The notes: a model not told the origin generated them from the sequence alone. Positions 45,191-54,116 are shown, numbered from the stretch's first letter. The stretch: DNA of 64,000 nucleotides from Anaerococcus sp. Marseille-Q5996 (GCF_946893725.1 NZ_CAMPPE010000005.1:1-64000), one strand, 5' to 3'. Program-made: numbers and translations.

Positions 45191-45841
45191 TTATATTCTT
45201 TTTATAGATGTGATTTCACTTGGATGATCTATAATCAAATCAGGATTTTCTGCCTCTAAAACTTCACGGTCTCTAAAGCCCCATGAGCATCCCACGGTAA
45301 AAATATTTGTATTTCTACCACATTTCATATCCACTTCACTATCGCCAAAGTATAAAATATCTGAAAATGGCACATCAAAGTGGTTGGCGATAATCATAAT
45401 CCCTTCTGGAGATGGCTTTCTTTTATAATCTTCCCTATATCCTAGGATGTAGTCAAAATATTTTTCGCCAAAAATAGATTTTAACACTCTATTACTGGTT
45501 TCATCAGGTTTATTTGAAAATGCAGCAATAATTTCTCCATTTTCTTTTAATTTATCTAGGGATTCTTTGATACCTTCAAAGGGTTTTGTAAGGTGTAGGG
45601 GGTCGTTGTTGTAGGACTCGTTGTATCTATTATAGATTTCTTCTTTTAATAGCTCATCTCCGGTAAATCCAACATAATTTAAAGTTTTATCCAACAAAAC
45701 TCTGGGACCATTGCCGACAAATTCTCGAATTTTTTCTTTGGGAACTGATTTTAATCCGTATTTTTTGAAAGTTTCGTTTATATGAAAGTTTATTGAATCA
45801 ATAGTATTTAAAAGTGTCCCGTCGATGTCAAATATATACAT
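45191..45841 (-). CDS. HAD family phosphatase (phosphoglycolate phosphatase-like)
   Basis: A 216-residue HAD hydrolase. Motif I is DIDGTLLNT, the Ser motif AAFSNK, the Lys in KRKPSPEG and motif IV YFGDSEVDM are all present; the cap is the four-helix type of the Gph/PgmB group. Likely a phosphatase for a small sugar phosphate. SD AAAGGAGG. Stand-alone. Confidence 0.88.
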   Translation of the reverse strand: MYIFDIDGTLLNTIDSINFHINETFKKYGLKSVPKEKIREFVGNGPRVLLDKTLNYVGFTGDELLKEEIYNRYNESYNNDPLHLTKPFEGIKESLDKLKENGEIIAAFSNKPDETSNRVLKSIFGEKYFDYILGYREDYKRKPSPEGIMIIANHFDVPFSDILYFGDSEVDMKCGRNTNIFTVGCSWGFRDREVLEAENPDLIIDHPSEITSIKRI

Positions 45842-45956
45842 TTTACCTCCTTTACAAAATTTAAGTTCTTAGTCTATCTTTACCCTAATAGAATAATATT
45901 TTAATAATATTTTGGATAAAGTATGAAAAAAGGGCATAATTATTGGTAAGAATAAT

Positions 45957-45997
45957 TTTGCAAATGTTTGCAATTTTGTCCCATTGTATATACAATG
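45957..45997 (+). promoter_or_regulatory. pncB promoter overlapped by a perfect palindrome
   Basis: TTGCAA (45968-45973), 17 bases, TACAAT (45991-45996). The -10 lies inside CATTGTATATACAATG (45982-45997), a perfect 16-base palindrome, likely a repressor operator. TTTGCAA is also directly repeated (45957-45963, 45967-45973). Confidence 0.75.
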
Positions 45998-46029
45998 AAA
46001 GAAGAAAAGATTTTGAAAAGAGGGTTTTT

Positions 46030-47475
46030 ATGAGTAATGTAAGAAATTTATCAATGCTCAGTGATTTTTACGAATTTACCATGGCCAATGCATATTTTAA
46101 CCATGGTATGAAGGATACAATTGCTGTTTTTGATGCATTTTATAGGACAAATCCTGATGAAGGTGGATATTCCATCTTTGCAGGTTTAAACGATGTAATT
46201 GATTTTATAGAAAATCTACATTTTACAGAAGAAGATATAGCTTATCTAAAGGAAGTGGGAGATTTTTCTGATGGCTTCCTAGATTACCTACGTGAGTTTA
46301 AATTCACCGGCGATGTCTGGGCCTTTCCTGAAGGATCAGTTATGTTTCCAAACGAGCCTATCATCACAGTTAAGGCACCTATTATAGAATGTTCTATAGT
46401 AGAAACTTACCTATTGCTATCAATGAATTTTAATTCACTGATTGCTACAAAAACAAGTAGGATAGTAAAGGCTGCTGGAGACAGGCTTGTAATGGAATTT
46501 GGTGCCCGCCGTGCCCAAGGAGCAGATGCTTCTCTAACAGGTGCAAGGGCTGCATTTATAGCTGGTGCACCAGTATCAAGTAATACACTTTCTGCAAAAA
46601 CATATGGTTTTAAGCCATCTGGTACCATGGCTCATGCGTGGATTCAAGCCTTTGATAGTGAGTATGAAGCCTTTAAAGTTTATGCTGAAACTTATCCAGA
46701 AAACTGCACACTTTTAATCGATACCTACGATACAATTAATAGTGGCTTACCAAATGCTATGCGTATATTTAAAGAAGTTTTAGAACCAAAAGGTCTTACT
46801 GGTGGGGTGAGAATAGACTCTGGGGACCTTGCTTATTTATCTAAAGAAGTAAGAAAAATATTAGATGAAAATGGCTTTAAAGATACAAAAATAGTTGCAT
46901 CTAATTCTCTAGATGAATTTAAAATAAATTCTCTAACAGCCCAAGGAGCAAAAATCGATGCCTTTGGTATTGGTGAAAGACTTATAACAAGTAAGTCTGA
47001 CCCAGTTTTTGGTGGGGTATATAAGCTTGTAGGAATTTATGAAAATGATGATCTAAAGGCCCGTATAAAGGTATCTGAAAACGTAGAAAAAATTACAACA
47101 CCAGGCTTTAAAAATGTTTATAGGCTTTATGACAAAAACACTGGCAAGGCTGAGGCTGATTATATCACCCTACGCGAGGAAGAGGTGGATGATTCAAAAC
47201 CACTTGTAATCTTTGACCCACTCTTTACATGGAAAATGAAAAAAATGGACAATTATGAAGCCCGCCTAATGCAAGTGCCTATATTTGAAGGTGGAAAACT
47301 AGTCTATGACCAACCAGATATCCACGAAATCCAAGCTTATTGCAAAAAAGAAATCGAAAGCATATGGGATGAGGTAAAAAGATTTGACCAACCTCACAAC
47401 TACTATGTCGACCTTTCCCAAGACTTGTGGAATCTAAAACAAAACCTTATTTTGGAAGCTAAAAGAGGCCAATGA
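46030..47475 (+). CDS. pncB: Nicotinate phosphoribosyltransferase
   Basis: A 481-residue NAD-salvage enzyme joining nicotinate to PRPP. Start region LSMLSDFYEFTMANAYF, the PRPP/phosphate region ARRAQGADASLTGARAAFIAGAPVSSN and GVRIDSGDLAYLSKEVR are family signatures. ATG at 46030 has GAGGG upstream; a longer frame from 45943 runs through the promoter and has no homology. It overlaps the SDR gene by ATGA. Confidence 0.95.
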   Translation: MSNVRNLSMLSDFYEFTMANAYFNHGMKDTIAVFDAFYRTNPDEGGYSIFAGLNDVIDFIENLHFTEEDIAYLKEVGDFSDGFLDYLREFKFTGDVWAFPEGSVMFPNEPIITVKAPIIECSIVETYLLLSMNFNSLIATKTSRIVKAAGDRLVMEFGARRAQGADASLTGARAAFIAGAPVSSNTLSAKTYGFKPSGTMAHAWIQAFDSEYEAFKVYAETYPENCTLLIDTYDTINSGLPNAMRIFKEVLEPKGLTGGVRIDSGDLAYLSKEVRKILDENGFKDTKIVASNSLDEFKINSLTAQGAKIDAFGIGERLITSKSDPVFGGVYKLVGIYENDDLKARIKVSENVEKITTPGFKNVYRLYDKNTGKAEADYITLREEEVDDSKPLVIFDPLFTWKMKKMDNYEARLMQVPIFEGGKLVYDQPDIHEIQAYCKKEIESIWDEVKRFDQPHNYYVDLSQDLWNLKQNLILEAKRGQ

Positions 47476-48212
47476 TTGCAATAATTACCGGGGCAAGTTC
47501 TGGAATCGGCAGAGAATTTGCTATCCAAGTTGATGATTTAAGCTATGATCAGATTTGGATAATAGCTCGCAGAAAAGACCGCCTAATAGAGCTTAAAAAT
47601 CAGCTAAAAACAAAAAGCAAAATCCTTGCCCTGGATTTGCTTGACAGGGAAAGTTTCTTAAAAATATCAAATGAAATTGAAATTGCAAATCAAAAAGTCG
47701 GTCTCTTAGTAAATGCTGCAGGTGTGGGTTTTAATGATTATTTTGAGAATGTGAGTCTAGAAGAAAATCAAAGGATGATTGACTTAAATATTCTAGCACC
47801 CACCCAGCTTATAAAAGTGATTTTGCCTTACATGGCTGAAAACTCGGTGATTATAAATGTAGGATCTGTAGCAGGATTTATTCCTCAGCCAAAATTTGCG
47901 ACCTATGCAGCTAGCAAATCGTATTTGATAAGCTTATCCCGCGCCTTAAATCGAGAATTGAAAGGCAGAAAAATCCATCTTACAAGTCTATGCCCAAATC
48001 CAGTTGACACTGAGTTTGGAGAAATTGATAAAAATGGCATAAAAAAATACGGGACAGAAGACATCCATAAATTGGTGGCAAAAGCTTTAAGAGAAGCTAG
48101 ATACAAGGATCTAATTTCTGTCCATGCATCAGCAAAATTTATGAGACTAATATCAAAAATAATACCCCACTCCTTTGTGATGTGGCTTGAGAGGGTTTTT
48201 GGCATGTATTGA
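47472..48212 (+). CDS. Short-chain dehydrogenase/reductase
   Basis: A 246-residue NAD(P)-dependent SDR. Cofactor loop TGASSGIG (4-11), NAAG, active-site Ser in VGSVAGF, and YAASK with the catalytic Tyr and Lys. Substrate unknown. Coupled to pncB by ATGA, but the pairing does not reveal a pathway. Confidence 0.9.
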   Translation: MIAIITGASSGIGREFAIQVDDLSYDQIWIIARRKDRLIELKNQLKTKSKILALDLLDRESFLKISNEIEIANQKVGLLVNAAGVGFNDYFENVSLEENQRMIDLNILAPTQLIKVILPYMAENSVIINVGSVAGFIPQPKFATYAASKSYLISLSRALNRELKGRKIHLTSLCPNPVDTEFGEIDKNGIKKYGTEDIHKLVAKALREARYKDLISVHASAKFMRLISKIIPHSFVMWLERVFGMY

Positions 48213-48224
48213 TCAAAATTCAAA

Positions 48225-48261
48225 ACAAGCGTGTCATTTGAGGTTGACTTAGCGGTTTTGA
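48225..48261 (+). repeat. 37-base repeat, intact copy
   Basis: The segment from ACAAGCGTGTCATTT through GAGGTTGACTTAGCGG to TTTTGA, uninterrupted. A second copy follows about 150 bases later. Confidence 0.85.
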
Positions 48262-48375
48262 GTTTTTGTAGATAGAATTTTAATAAATTAAAAAAGTCTC
48301 TGCCTAAACTTCTCTCATTTTCTTTGTTTAGATAGTAATTGATTGGGATAATATATATTTAATATAAAAATCAAT

Positions 48376-48522
48376 ACAAGCGTGTCATTTAGAAAAATTT
48401 ACTAGAATTCAAATTGAAAAATTCATTAAAAAATTGCACTGTTTGAGCGAAAGCGAGTTTGCAATTTTTAGAATTTTGAGATTATGAATTCTTAAATTTT
48501 GAGGTTGACTTAGCGGTTTTGA
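48376..48522 (+). repeat. 37-base repeat, copy split by an insertion
   Basis: The first 15 bases (48376-48390) and the last 22 (48501-48522) are identical to the intact copy; 110 bases separate them. The rest of the 48213-48576 gap is AT-rich with no other gene seen. Confidence 0.85.
48391..48500. mobile_element. 110-base palindromic MITE-like insertion
   Basis: Its exact limits come from comparing the two copies of the flanking repeat. The two arms are complementary over most of their length: AAAATTTA..AGAATTC at the left pairs with GAATTCTTAAATTTT at the right, then GAAAAATTC with GAATTTTGAG, then AAAAATTGCA with TGCAATTTTT. The centre holds GAGCGAAAGCGAG. It codes for nothing. A small non-autonomous element or palindromic repeat is the best reading. 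Confidence 0.7.
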
Positions 48523-48552
48523 TTTTTAGGTATTATTAATAATTTTACAATA

Positions 48553-48578
48553 AAAAAGAGCCTCTCGGCTCTTTTTTT
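48553..48578. terminator. Bidirectional terminator
   Basis: AAAAAAGAGCC / GGCTCTTTTTTT next to the manA stop. Confidence 0.88.
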
Positions 48579-49515
48579 ATGCTATATTTGACTCAATTAT
48601 TGTTAGGTTTCCTTCAAATTCATAAGATGACACTTCATTTGTCAGGATAAAGAAGTCTCCCTTTTTGATATTGTATTCTTCCCCATCTACCCTTAGGACT
48701 CCCACACCTTCTACAACTGATTCTAATAGGTAAGGAGCATTTCTTATCAAGCTTACTCGGTTACTGGTTTCTAGTTTTCTTACTTCAAAAAATTCATTTT
48801 TTGTAAGGCTAGTTTTTATAAGGTTGCCTGCTTCTTCTACATTTTTTTCATCTGCTATTTCATTTAATTTTATAGCCTGGATGGATTTATCTATATGAAG
48901 TTCGCGTAGATTGCCTTCTTTATCTGGGCGGTCGTAGTCGTAAAGTCTATAAGTTATATCAGATGCTTGTTGGATTTCTAATATTAGACATCCCTTTTTA
49001 ATGGCATGGACTGTACCTGCTGGCACAAAGAAAAAATCTCCCTTAGTGGCTGGGACTTCTTTTAAAACATCATTCCATTTTTTATTTTCAATTTTTTCAA
49101 CAGCATCATCCTTATCTTCAGCATTTAGCCCATAAATAATTGAAGCAGGATTTTCATTTAGGATATACCAGCATTCGGTTTTGCCCCTTGAGTTTTCAAG
49201 TTTTGCTCCCATTTGATCATCTGGGTGGACTTGGATAGATAGGTCATCTGTGGCATCAATTATTTTTACCAAAAGTGGGAAAGTTTCTTCGCCTTCACCA
49301 GCAAATAATTCCTTATTATTTTTGTAAAGTTCTTTTAGTGTTTGGCCAGCCAGCTCTCCATTTATTACAACAGAACTTGCCTCATCCATGCCAGATATGG
49401 CCCAATATTCACCAACACTATCAGAATTTATATTATAGTCAAATTCGTCTTTTAATCTGGACCCGCCCCAAACCTTATCAACAAATTCTCCTTGTAAAAT
49501 CAAAACTTTTTGCAT
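48577..49515 (-). CDS. manA: Mannose-6-phosphate isomerase, class I
   Basis: A 312-residue zinc isomerase interconverting mannose-6-P and fructose-6-P. Zinc ligands are in QVHPDDQ and VPAGTVHAI; YRLYDYDRP is the family signature. It is the short Firmicutes form. It would complete mannose use if the PTS at 6.2-9.5 kb imports mannose. SD AAGGAG. Confidence 0.95.
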   Translation of the reverse strand: MQKVLILQGEFVDKVWGGSRLKDEFDYNINSDSVGEYWAISGMDEASSVVINGELAGQTLKELYKNNKELFAGEGEETFPLLVKIIDATDDLSIQVHPDDQMGAKLENSRGKTECWYILNENPASIIYGLNAEDKDDAVEKIENKKWNDVLKEVPATKGDFFFVPAGTVHAIKKGCLILEIQQASDITYRLYDYDRPDKEGNLRELHIDKSIQAIKLNEIADEKNVEEAGNLIKTSLTKNEFFEVRKLETSNRVSLIRNAPYLLESVVEGVGVLRVDGEEYNIKKGDFFILTNEVSSYEFEGNLTIIESNIA

Positions 49516-49524
49516 ATTTTCTCC

Positions 49525-50385
49525 TTAAAGTCTATTTAAAATATCAAGGGTGTCTTGGATATGGCCATCGCCTGGATTGTCGATGTCATCGTAGGGAGCA
49601 CCCATGGTAACTATAATATATTCTTTCCCATTTTTGACTGAAAGTGTCGCCCAGCATAATCCTGCCTTGTCTGTTGTACCAGATTTGCCACCAATAATTT
49701 CAAAACCATCTTGGTCATAATTTTCAAGCTTGTCAAAAACTGTACTTGTCATATATAGGCCCTCTGGGTGGTGGTCGGTTGGCAGGGTCAGATAATTTTT
49801 CTTTGTAAAAATCGCCCTAAAATTGCCATCTTCTAAGGCGTATTTTAATAGCATGGCCATGTCTTTGGCAGAGGAATAATGGCCTATATCATCCATGCCA
49901 TCTACATTTTGAAAATGTGTGTTTTTTAGTCCCCACTCTTCAGATCTCTCATTCATAAGGCCTACAAATCCTAGTTCTGATCCTGAGATGTTGATTGCAA
50001 GCGAGTCTGCCGCCTCTCCGCCAGATGGGAGCATGGCGCCATATAGCAAATCACGATATGTAGTCATTTCCCCACCAAAAAAACCTGCCATTGATGCATT
50101 TTCTCCTACAAGTTGCTGGTAGGATTCTGTATCTACTGGTGCATAGGCTCCCAAATCATTTACTTTTTGTAAGGCTTCATAGACTGTCATCATTTTTGTA
50201 AGCGATGCCATTGCTAGTTTTTCATCTTCATTTTTGCCTGTGACCTTCCTATCATCAGTCAAATTATAAACGTAGACCGCTTTTGAGTTGTACTCGTAGA
50301 CCTCACGGTTTTGGTAGCGGCTGATTAAAAAAAGACCTATTATGACTAAGGGAAGGATTAATAGTGTGTATGACCTTTTTCTCAT
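49525..50385 (-). CDS. D-alanyl-D-alanine carboxypeptidase (S11, DacF-like)
   Basis: A 286-residue low-molecular-weight penicillin-binding protein trimming peptidoglycan stem peptides. N-terminal membrane anchor at about 5-22. Active-site motifs: SLTK (Ser61), SGGEAA in place of the usual SxN, and KSGTT. The second motif, SGG, is unusual for S11. ATG at 50385 has GAGGGT upstream; a start at 50409 has none. The C-terminal domain of PBP5-type enzymes is absent. Confidence 0.9.
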   Translation of the reverse strand: MRKRSYTLLILPLVIIGLFLISRYQNREVYEYNSKAVYVYNLTDDRKVTGKNEDEKLAMASLTKMMTVYEALQKVNDLGAYAPVDTESYQQLVGENASMAGFFGGEMTTYRDLLYGAMLPSGGEAADSLAINISGSELGFVGLMNERSEEWGLKNTHFQNVDGMDDIGHYSSAKDMAMLLKYALEDGNFRAIFTKKNYLTLPTDHHPEGLYMTSTVFDKLENYDQDGFEIIGGKSGTTDKAGLCWATLSVKNGKEYIIVTMGAPYDDIDNPGDGHIQDTLDILNRL

Positions 50386-50442
50386 AATACCCTCTGTAAT
50401 ATTTTTCATTTTTACTATACGTCCACAAGTTTTTTTGACAAA

Positions 50443-50466
50443 GAAAAACCACCCTTTTGGGTGGCT
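50443..50466 (-). terminator. Terminator after the FMN-binding lipoprotein gene
   Basis: Minus-strand CCACCC / GGGTGG stem followed by TTTTTC. Confidence 0.8.
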
Positions 50467-50480
50467 TATTGTATCTTTAA

Positions 50481-50858
50481 TTATTTTGCGTTTGCGATTG
50501 CTTCGTTTACAGCTGATTTGAATGCTTCAGATGTTACTGTTGCGCCTGATACATTCTCAACGCCCTCTGTTCCGTTTGCTTTAATAATTGCATCTGTTAA
50601 TTCTGGAATAGCTTTTGCTCCGATGTCTTCTGTTTCTGTGTGTTCTGTATCGATTGATTCGATAACTCCGTCTTTTCCAAAGTTAACTGTTACTTTGATG
50701 TCTCCACCGTAACCTGCAACTGTTGCTTCACCTTTTGATGGTTGAGCTTCTTCAGCTGGAACTGTTTCTGTATTTTCTGCTGTATTTGCATTGTTTCCAC
50801 AAGCTGCAAATGTAAATGCCATAGCTGCTACTAGGGCAAATTTATTTAAGTTTTTCAT
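50481..50858 (-). CDS. FMN-binding domain lipoprotein
   Basis: A 125-residue extracytoplasmic lipoprotein. The signal ends in the lipobox TFAAC (Cys20); a short Glu/Asn linker follows and then the FMN_bind domain (about 44-125). The SGAT motif (104-107) is the site where FMN is attached through Thr by ApbE-type flavin transferases. Likely carries electrons at the outer face of the membrane, as in extracellular electron transfer chains, but no partner is encoded nearby. SD AAGGAG. Confidence 0.9.
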   Translation of the reverse strand: MKNLNKFALVAAMAFTFAACGNNANTAENTETVPAEEAQPSKGEATVAGYGGDIKVTVNFGKDGVIESIDTEHTETEDIGAKAIPELTDAIIKANGTEGVENVSGATVTSEAFKSAVNEAIANAK

Positions 50859-50932
50859 AAAACTCTCCTTTTATGTACGCCATTTTCGGCAAATTTTGAA
50901 TGCGAATAAGTCGCTATGTCTTTTGTATGAAT

Positions 50933-50960
50933 ATTATAACACATATTTTGATAAAATCAA
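50933..50960 (-). promoter_or_regulatory. Promoter of the FMN-binding lipoprotein gene
   Basis: TTGATT (50955-50960), 16 bases, TATAAT (50933-50938), giving a leader of about 65 bases. Confidence 0.75.
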
Positions 50961-51002
50961 GATTAACGATATTTTTTAGTAATCATAAAATAATTTGATA
51001 TT

Positions 51003-51289
51003 TCATTTTCTATCTATATCTATTTTTGTTTCTTTAACCTGGCCTGTCCTGGCGTTAAATAAGTATTCCTTGCCATCAGTCCTGATAAAAGAATAATTTA
51101 TATCCTTACTGTAAGGGTTAAAGGAGCTCATCTGGTCAGTAGTATATGGAAGCAAATATATATCCTTACCATAGTTCTCTTTCATAAAGTTTTCCGCATA
51201 AGTTGTGCTGTATTTTGGCATGGAAAACATATATAGGACAGTTATTATGATTGTTAGCAAATATTTAGGGTATTTAGGAGATTTTTTAG
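51003..51289 (-). pseudogene. 3' part of a probably frame-split membrane gene
   Basis: The frame encodes one membrane helix (LLTIIITVLYMFS) and an external domain of about 70 residues (ending GKEYLFNARTGQVKETK, a PepSY-like look). The only in-frame start is TTG at 51260, but the frame is open upstream and reads KKSPKYPKYLLTII, which looks coding. One extra A in the A6 run at 51282-51287 would join it to the gene at 51254-51448. It may be a frameshifted gene, a sequencing error or a frameshift-dependent product. Confidence 0.55.
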
Positions 51290-51448
51290 TCCGATTTCCA
51301 TTAAATACATTATAGCTATTGGCAGGATAAATAAAATAATATTTATATGTTTATCAAAAAAAGTATGATTTACATACATAATTATAGCTATGGCAAGCCA
51401 AAAGAAAATGTCATCTCCTGAAAATCTTTCTTTAATAGTCTCCCACAT
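51254..51448 (-). CDS. 5' part of the frame-split membrane gene (64 residues as it stands)
   Basis: It starts well (SD AAGGAGGG) and encodes two membrane helices (about 13-30 and 35-52), then ends MEIGLKNLLNTLNIC. The last ten residues look like read-through of the wrong frame after the A6 run. Together with the 51003-51289 frame it would give a protein of about 148 residues with three helices and an external domain. Function unknown. Confidence 0.6.
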   Translation of the reverse strand: MWETIKERFSGDDIFFWLAIAIIMYVNHTFFDKHINIILFILPIAIMYLMEIGLKNLLNTLNIC

Positions 51449-51465
51449 ATGCCCTCCTTAATTTT

Positions 51466-52830
51466 CTATCTAAAACACTCATCAATTACTTGTCTTATAT
51501 TTGATTTCTGCAATACCCTTATACCAGAAAATTCATTTTCATCAACAGAATTTCTTGCTACAAAGCACTTTTTATAGCCCAAACGCTCTAATTCTTTTAT
51601 GCGCTGTTTAATTTGTGGTACTTTTTTAAGCTCTCCAGTAAGGCCAACTTCTGCAATAAAAACGGTTTTGTCATCTATGGGCTTTTTTAAAAGAGAAGAT
51701 GCGATAGACATCATAATGGCAAGGTTTACTGATGGCTCTGACAATTTTAGGCCACCTGTAGTTTTTATAATTACATTGTAATCAAATAAATTTAGACCAG
51801 CACGCTCTTGTAAGATTGAAATCAAGGTGTTTAGGTCATCTTTTCTTAGCGAATCCCCAATCCTTTGCGGATATGGCAAAAATGATTTGCTGACTAAGGA
51901 CTCGATTTCTACTTCCAATAGCCTGGAGCCTTCCTTAGTAACAGATATGGCTGACCCTTCAATTTCATTTTCACGAGCTGTTATAAAATACTCACTAGGA
52001 TTAGAAATCTCTATCAAACCATCTTCAGTCATAGAAAATAAGCCGATTTCACCGGTGCGGCCAAATCTGTTTTTTGTAGAAGTTAAGACCCTTAGGTCCT
52101 CATCACTTTCTCCATCTAAAACTAAAACTGTATCTACCAAGTGTTCCAAAGTACGAAGTCCTGCCATTTCGTTGGCCTTGGTCATGTGCCCTATCATAAT
52201 TATTGCGCGTTTTTTATGCTCATCTTTGGCAATTTCTACTGCCTTGTTGGCTACCTCTATGGTTTGAGTTGGGCTTCCAGCCTTATTATCAAACTCTGCT
52301 AGGGTAAAAGTTTGGATAGAGTCAAGAAAAACTACATCCGCATCTATGTTTTTAATCTCACTAACGGCACTATCCATAGAGTTTGTAGAAAGAATCCATA
52401 CATTTTCAGGTAAGCTTTCCATTATCCTATCTGCACGGGATTTGATCTGGCTTTCTGATTCTTCTCCAGAAACATAAAGAACTTTTAAACCCTCATCTGC
52501 ATAGGCCTTTGATAATTGGAGCAAGAGTGTAGATTTTCCTGCACCCGGGCGGGCAGTTAGGATTGTGACACTATCACGGACTAGTCCCCCTCCAACTGCA
52601 CGGTCAAATTCTTCAAAGCTTGACTTTATTCTTTCAGATTCGTTAATTTCAATAGTATTTAGTTTTTTTGCAGCCTTGTCATCAACAACTACACTTGCGT
52701 TTTTTTTGCTTTCCTTAACTGTTACTTCAATCAAAGACCCCCACTTACCGCACTCTGGACATTTGCCTGCCCAAAGGGGTTGGGTGTGACCGCAATTGTT
52801 GCATTCAAAGGCTTTTTTTATTTTTGCCAC
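51466..52830 (-). CDS. radA: DNA repair protein RadA (Sms)
   Basis: A 454-residue RecA-like helicase that helps process recombination intermediates. The N-terminal zinc finger is CNNC...CPEC (Cys10, 13, 24, 27), Walker A is RPGAGKST, the RadA-specific KNRFG motif is present, and the C-terminal Lon-like domain is complete. Its ATG shares one base with the stop of the gshA-type gene. In many Firmicutes radA follows clpC; here it is separate. Confidence 0.96.
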   Translation of the reverse strand: MAKIKKAFECNNCGHTQPLWAGKCPECGKWGSLIEVTVKESKKNASVVVDDKAAKKLNTIEINESERIKSSFEEFDRAVGGGLVRDSVTILTARPGAGKSTLLLQLSKAYADEGLKVLYVSGEESESQIKSRADRIMESLPENVWILSTNSMDSAVSEIKNIDADVVFLDSIQTFTLAEFDNKAGSPTQTIEVANKAVEIAKDEHKKRAIIMIGHMTKANEMAGLRTLEHLVDTVLVLDGESDEDLRVLTSTKNRFGRTGEIGLFSMTEDGLIEISNPSEYFITARENEIEGSAISVTKEGSRLLEVEIESLVSKSFLPYPQRIGDSLRKDDLNTLISILQERAGLNLFDYNVIIKTTGGLKLSEPSVNLAIMMSIASSLLKKPIDDKTVFIAEVGLTGELKKVPQIKQRIKELERLGYKKCFVARNSVDENEFSGIRVLQKSNIRQVIDECFR

Positions 52831-54116
52831 TAATTTTCCTTTATAAATTTATTTACTGAGAAATTGTAGATTGCTTTTTGTGGATCTTTCTTGTACAAGG
52901 ATTCATATATATCGCGAGGTTTTTCATCTCTTTTTAAAAGCTCTTCTAAAGGTTTTATATATTCATAATCTTCTTCTATCATGCCAGTAATTTGTAGCAT
53001 CCATTCAGATATTTTCTTGTTCTTATATATGGTATTTATCCCTTGCATTACTGCCTTATCTTTTAGTTTTTGTGATTTTTCATAGGTCATATCAGAGAAT
53101 AATTGGTATAAAAATCCAAATATCTCCTCATCATAGAACATATTTTTGATAAGGGCAACTGCTGCAAAATTGTATGGATATGGAACATTATCAGGCATTC
53201 TTACTTCTATATATTGTTTGGTCCTAACATCTGGAAAAACTATAGAAAGGGCATGATATACCATATCCTTACTCATATCTTGATTAAAGATTTCTTCGAA
53301 AGGAGTATCTCCTGTATAAATATCTTTTCCATCTTTATGGATAAATATACTATCAGTAGCTAAGATTTTTTCTGCATATTTTCTGTATGATAGGTCATCA
53401 TCAAACGCAAAAGAATAAGTACCTGTACGTGGTTTGTCGCAATTTTCCCAAATGGTTTGGCGGAGGTTATGCTTAGCATAAACCTCTCCCTCAAAGATAT
53501 AAGAATTGTCAAAGGTACTGTATAAAAATGTAGAAACTGCATTGGCAACAAAGAATTTTTTCTTAAAATCTTCCTCATCCTTAAAGTCAATTGCCACTTG
53601 GAGGCTTCCAGATCCTTGCATCATATTTAATGGCATAGTTCCCCCAAATTCTCTAAAATATTTGGACATATATTTATAACGTTCTTTAGGAATAAAAGGC
53701 AGATCTGCAATTTTTGACTTTGGTTGATAACCTAGTTCAGCTAGGAGTTGATTTTTCTTATCAAAAATAGGAACAATCTCTCCCATAACTTTTTTATAAT
53801 TATCAAAAAGCTCATCCATAGTTTTTTCAGCCCCAAAGGCAACTTCAAATTGGGCTGCAGGTTCTATAGAAACAGCAAAGCCATCACCAGAAAGTCCCAT
53901 AATATTTTCGCCCTCGTATGTACCCTCATAGCCAAGTTTTTCAATCTCCATTAGAGAATCACGGACTCCACCATCTTCTCCATAAGTGATAGTTTCCATA
54001 GTTTCTGCATCTATAGCAAAGTGCTCCACCTCAAAACCAACTTTGAAATTATCCTCACTTTTCTCTCCAGATTTTATATAATCAACAATTGCATCAATTT
54101 TTTTATCGTAGTTCAT
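52830..54116 (-). CDS. gshA: Glutamate-cysteine ligase (GCS2 type)
   Basis: A 428-residue ligase making gamma-glutamylcysteine. The N-terminal KVGFEVEHFAID, the acidic SGDGFAVSIEPAAQFEVAF and GSGSLQVAIDF segments match the GCS2/plant-type family. No glutathione synthetase domain follows and none is encoded nearby, so the product may be used directly or finished elsewhere. SD GAGGGTG. Coupled to radA by TAATG. Confidence 0.88.
   Translation of the reverse strand: MNYDKKIDAIVDYIKSGEKSEDNFKVGFEVEHFAIDAETMETITYGEDGGVRDSLMEIEKLGYEGTYEGENIMGLSGDGFAVSIEPAAQFEVAFGAEKTMDELFDNYKKVMGEIVPIFDKKNQLLAELGYQPKSKIADLPFIPKERYKYMSKYFREFGGTMPLNMMQGSGSLQVAIDFKDEEDFKKKFFVANAVSTFLYSTFDNSYIFEGEVYAKHNLRQTIWENCDKPRTGTYSFAFDDDLSYRKYAEKILATDSIFIHKDGKDIYTGDTPFEEIFNQDMSKDMVYHALSIVFPDVRTKQYIEVRMPDNVPYPYNFAAVALIKNMFYDEEIFGFLYQLFSDMTYEKSQKLKDKAVMQGINTIYKNKKISEWMLQITGMIEEDYEYIKPLEELLKRDEKPRDIYESLYKKDPQKAIYNFSVNKFIKEN

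Noticed and set aside
48225-48522. CRISPR-like repeat pair
   Set aside because: Only two copies, spaced about 114 bases apart, one interrupted; no cas genes.
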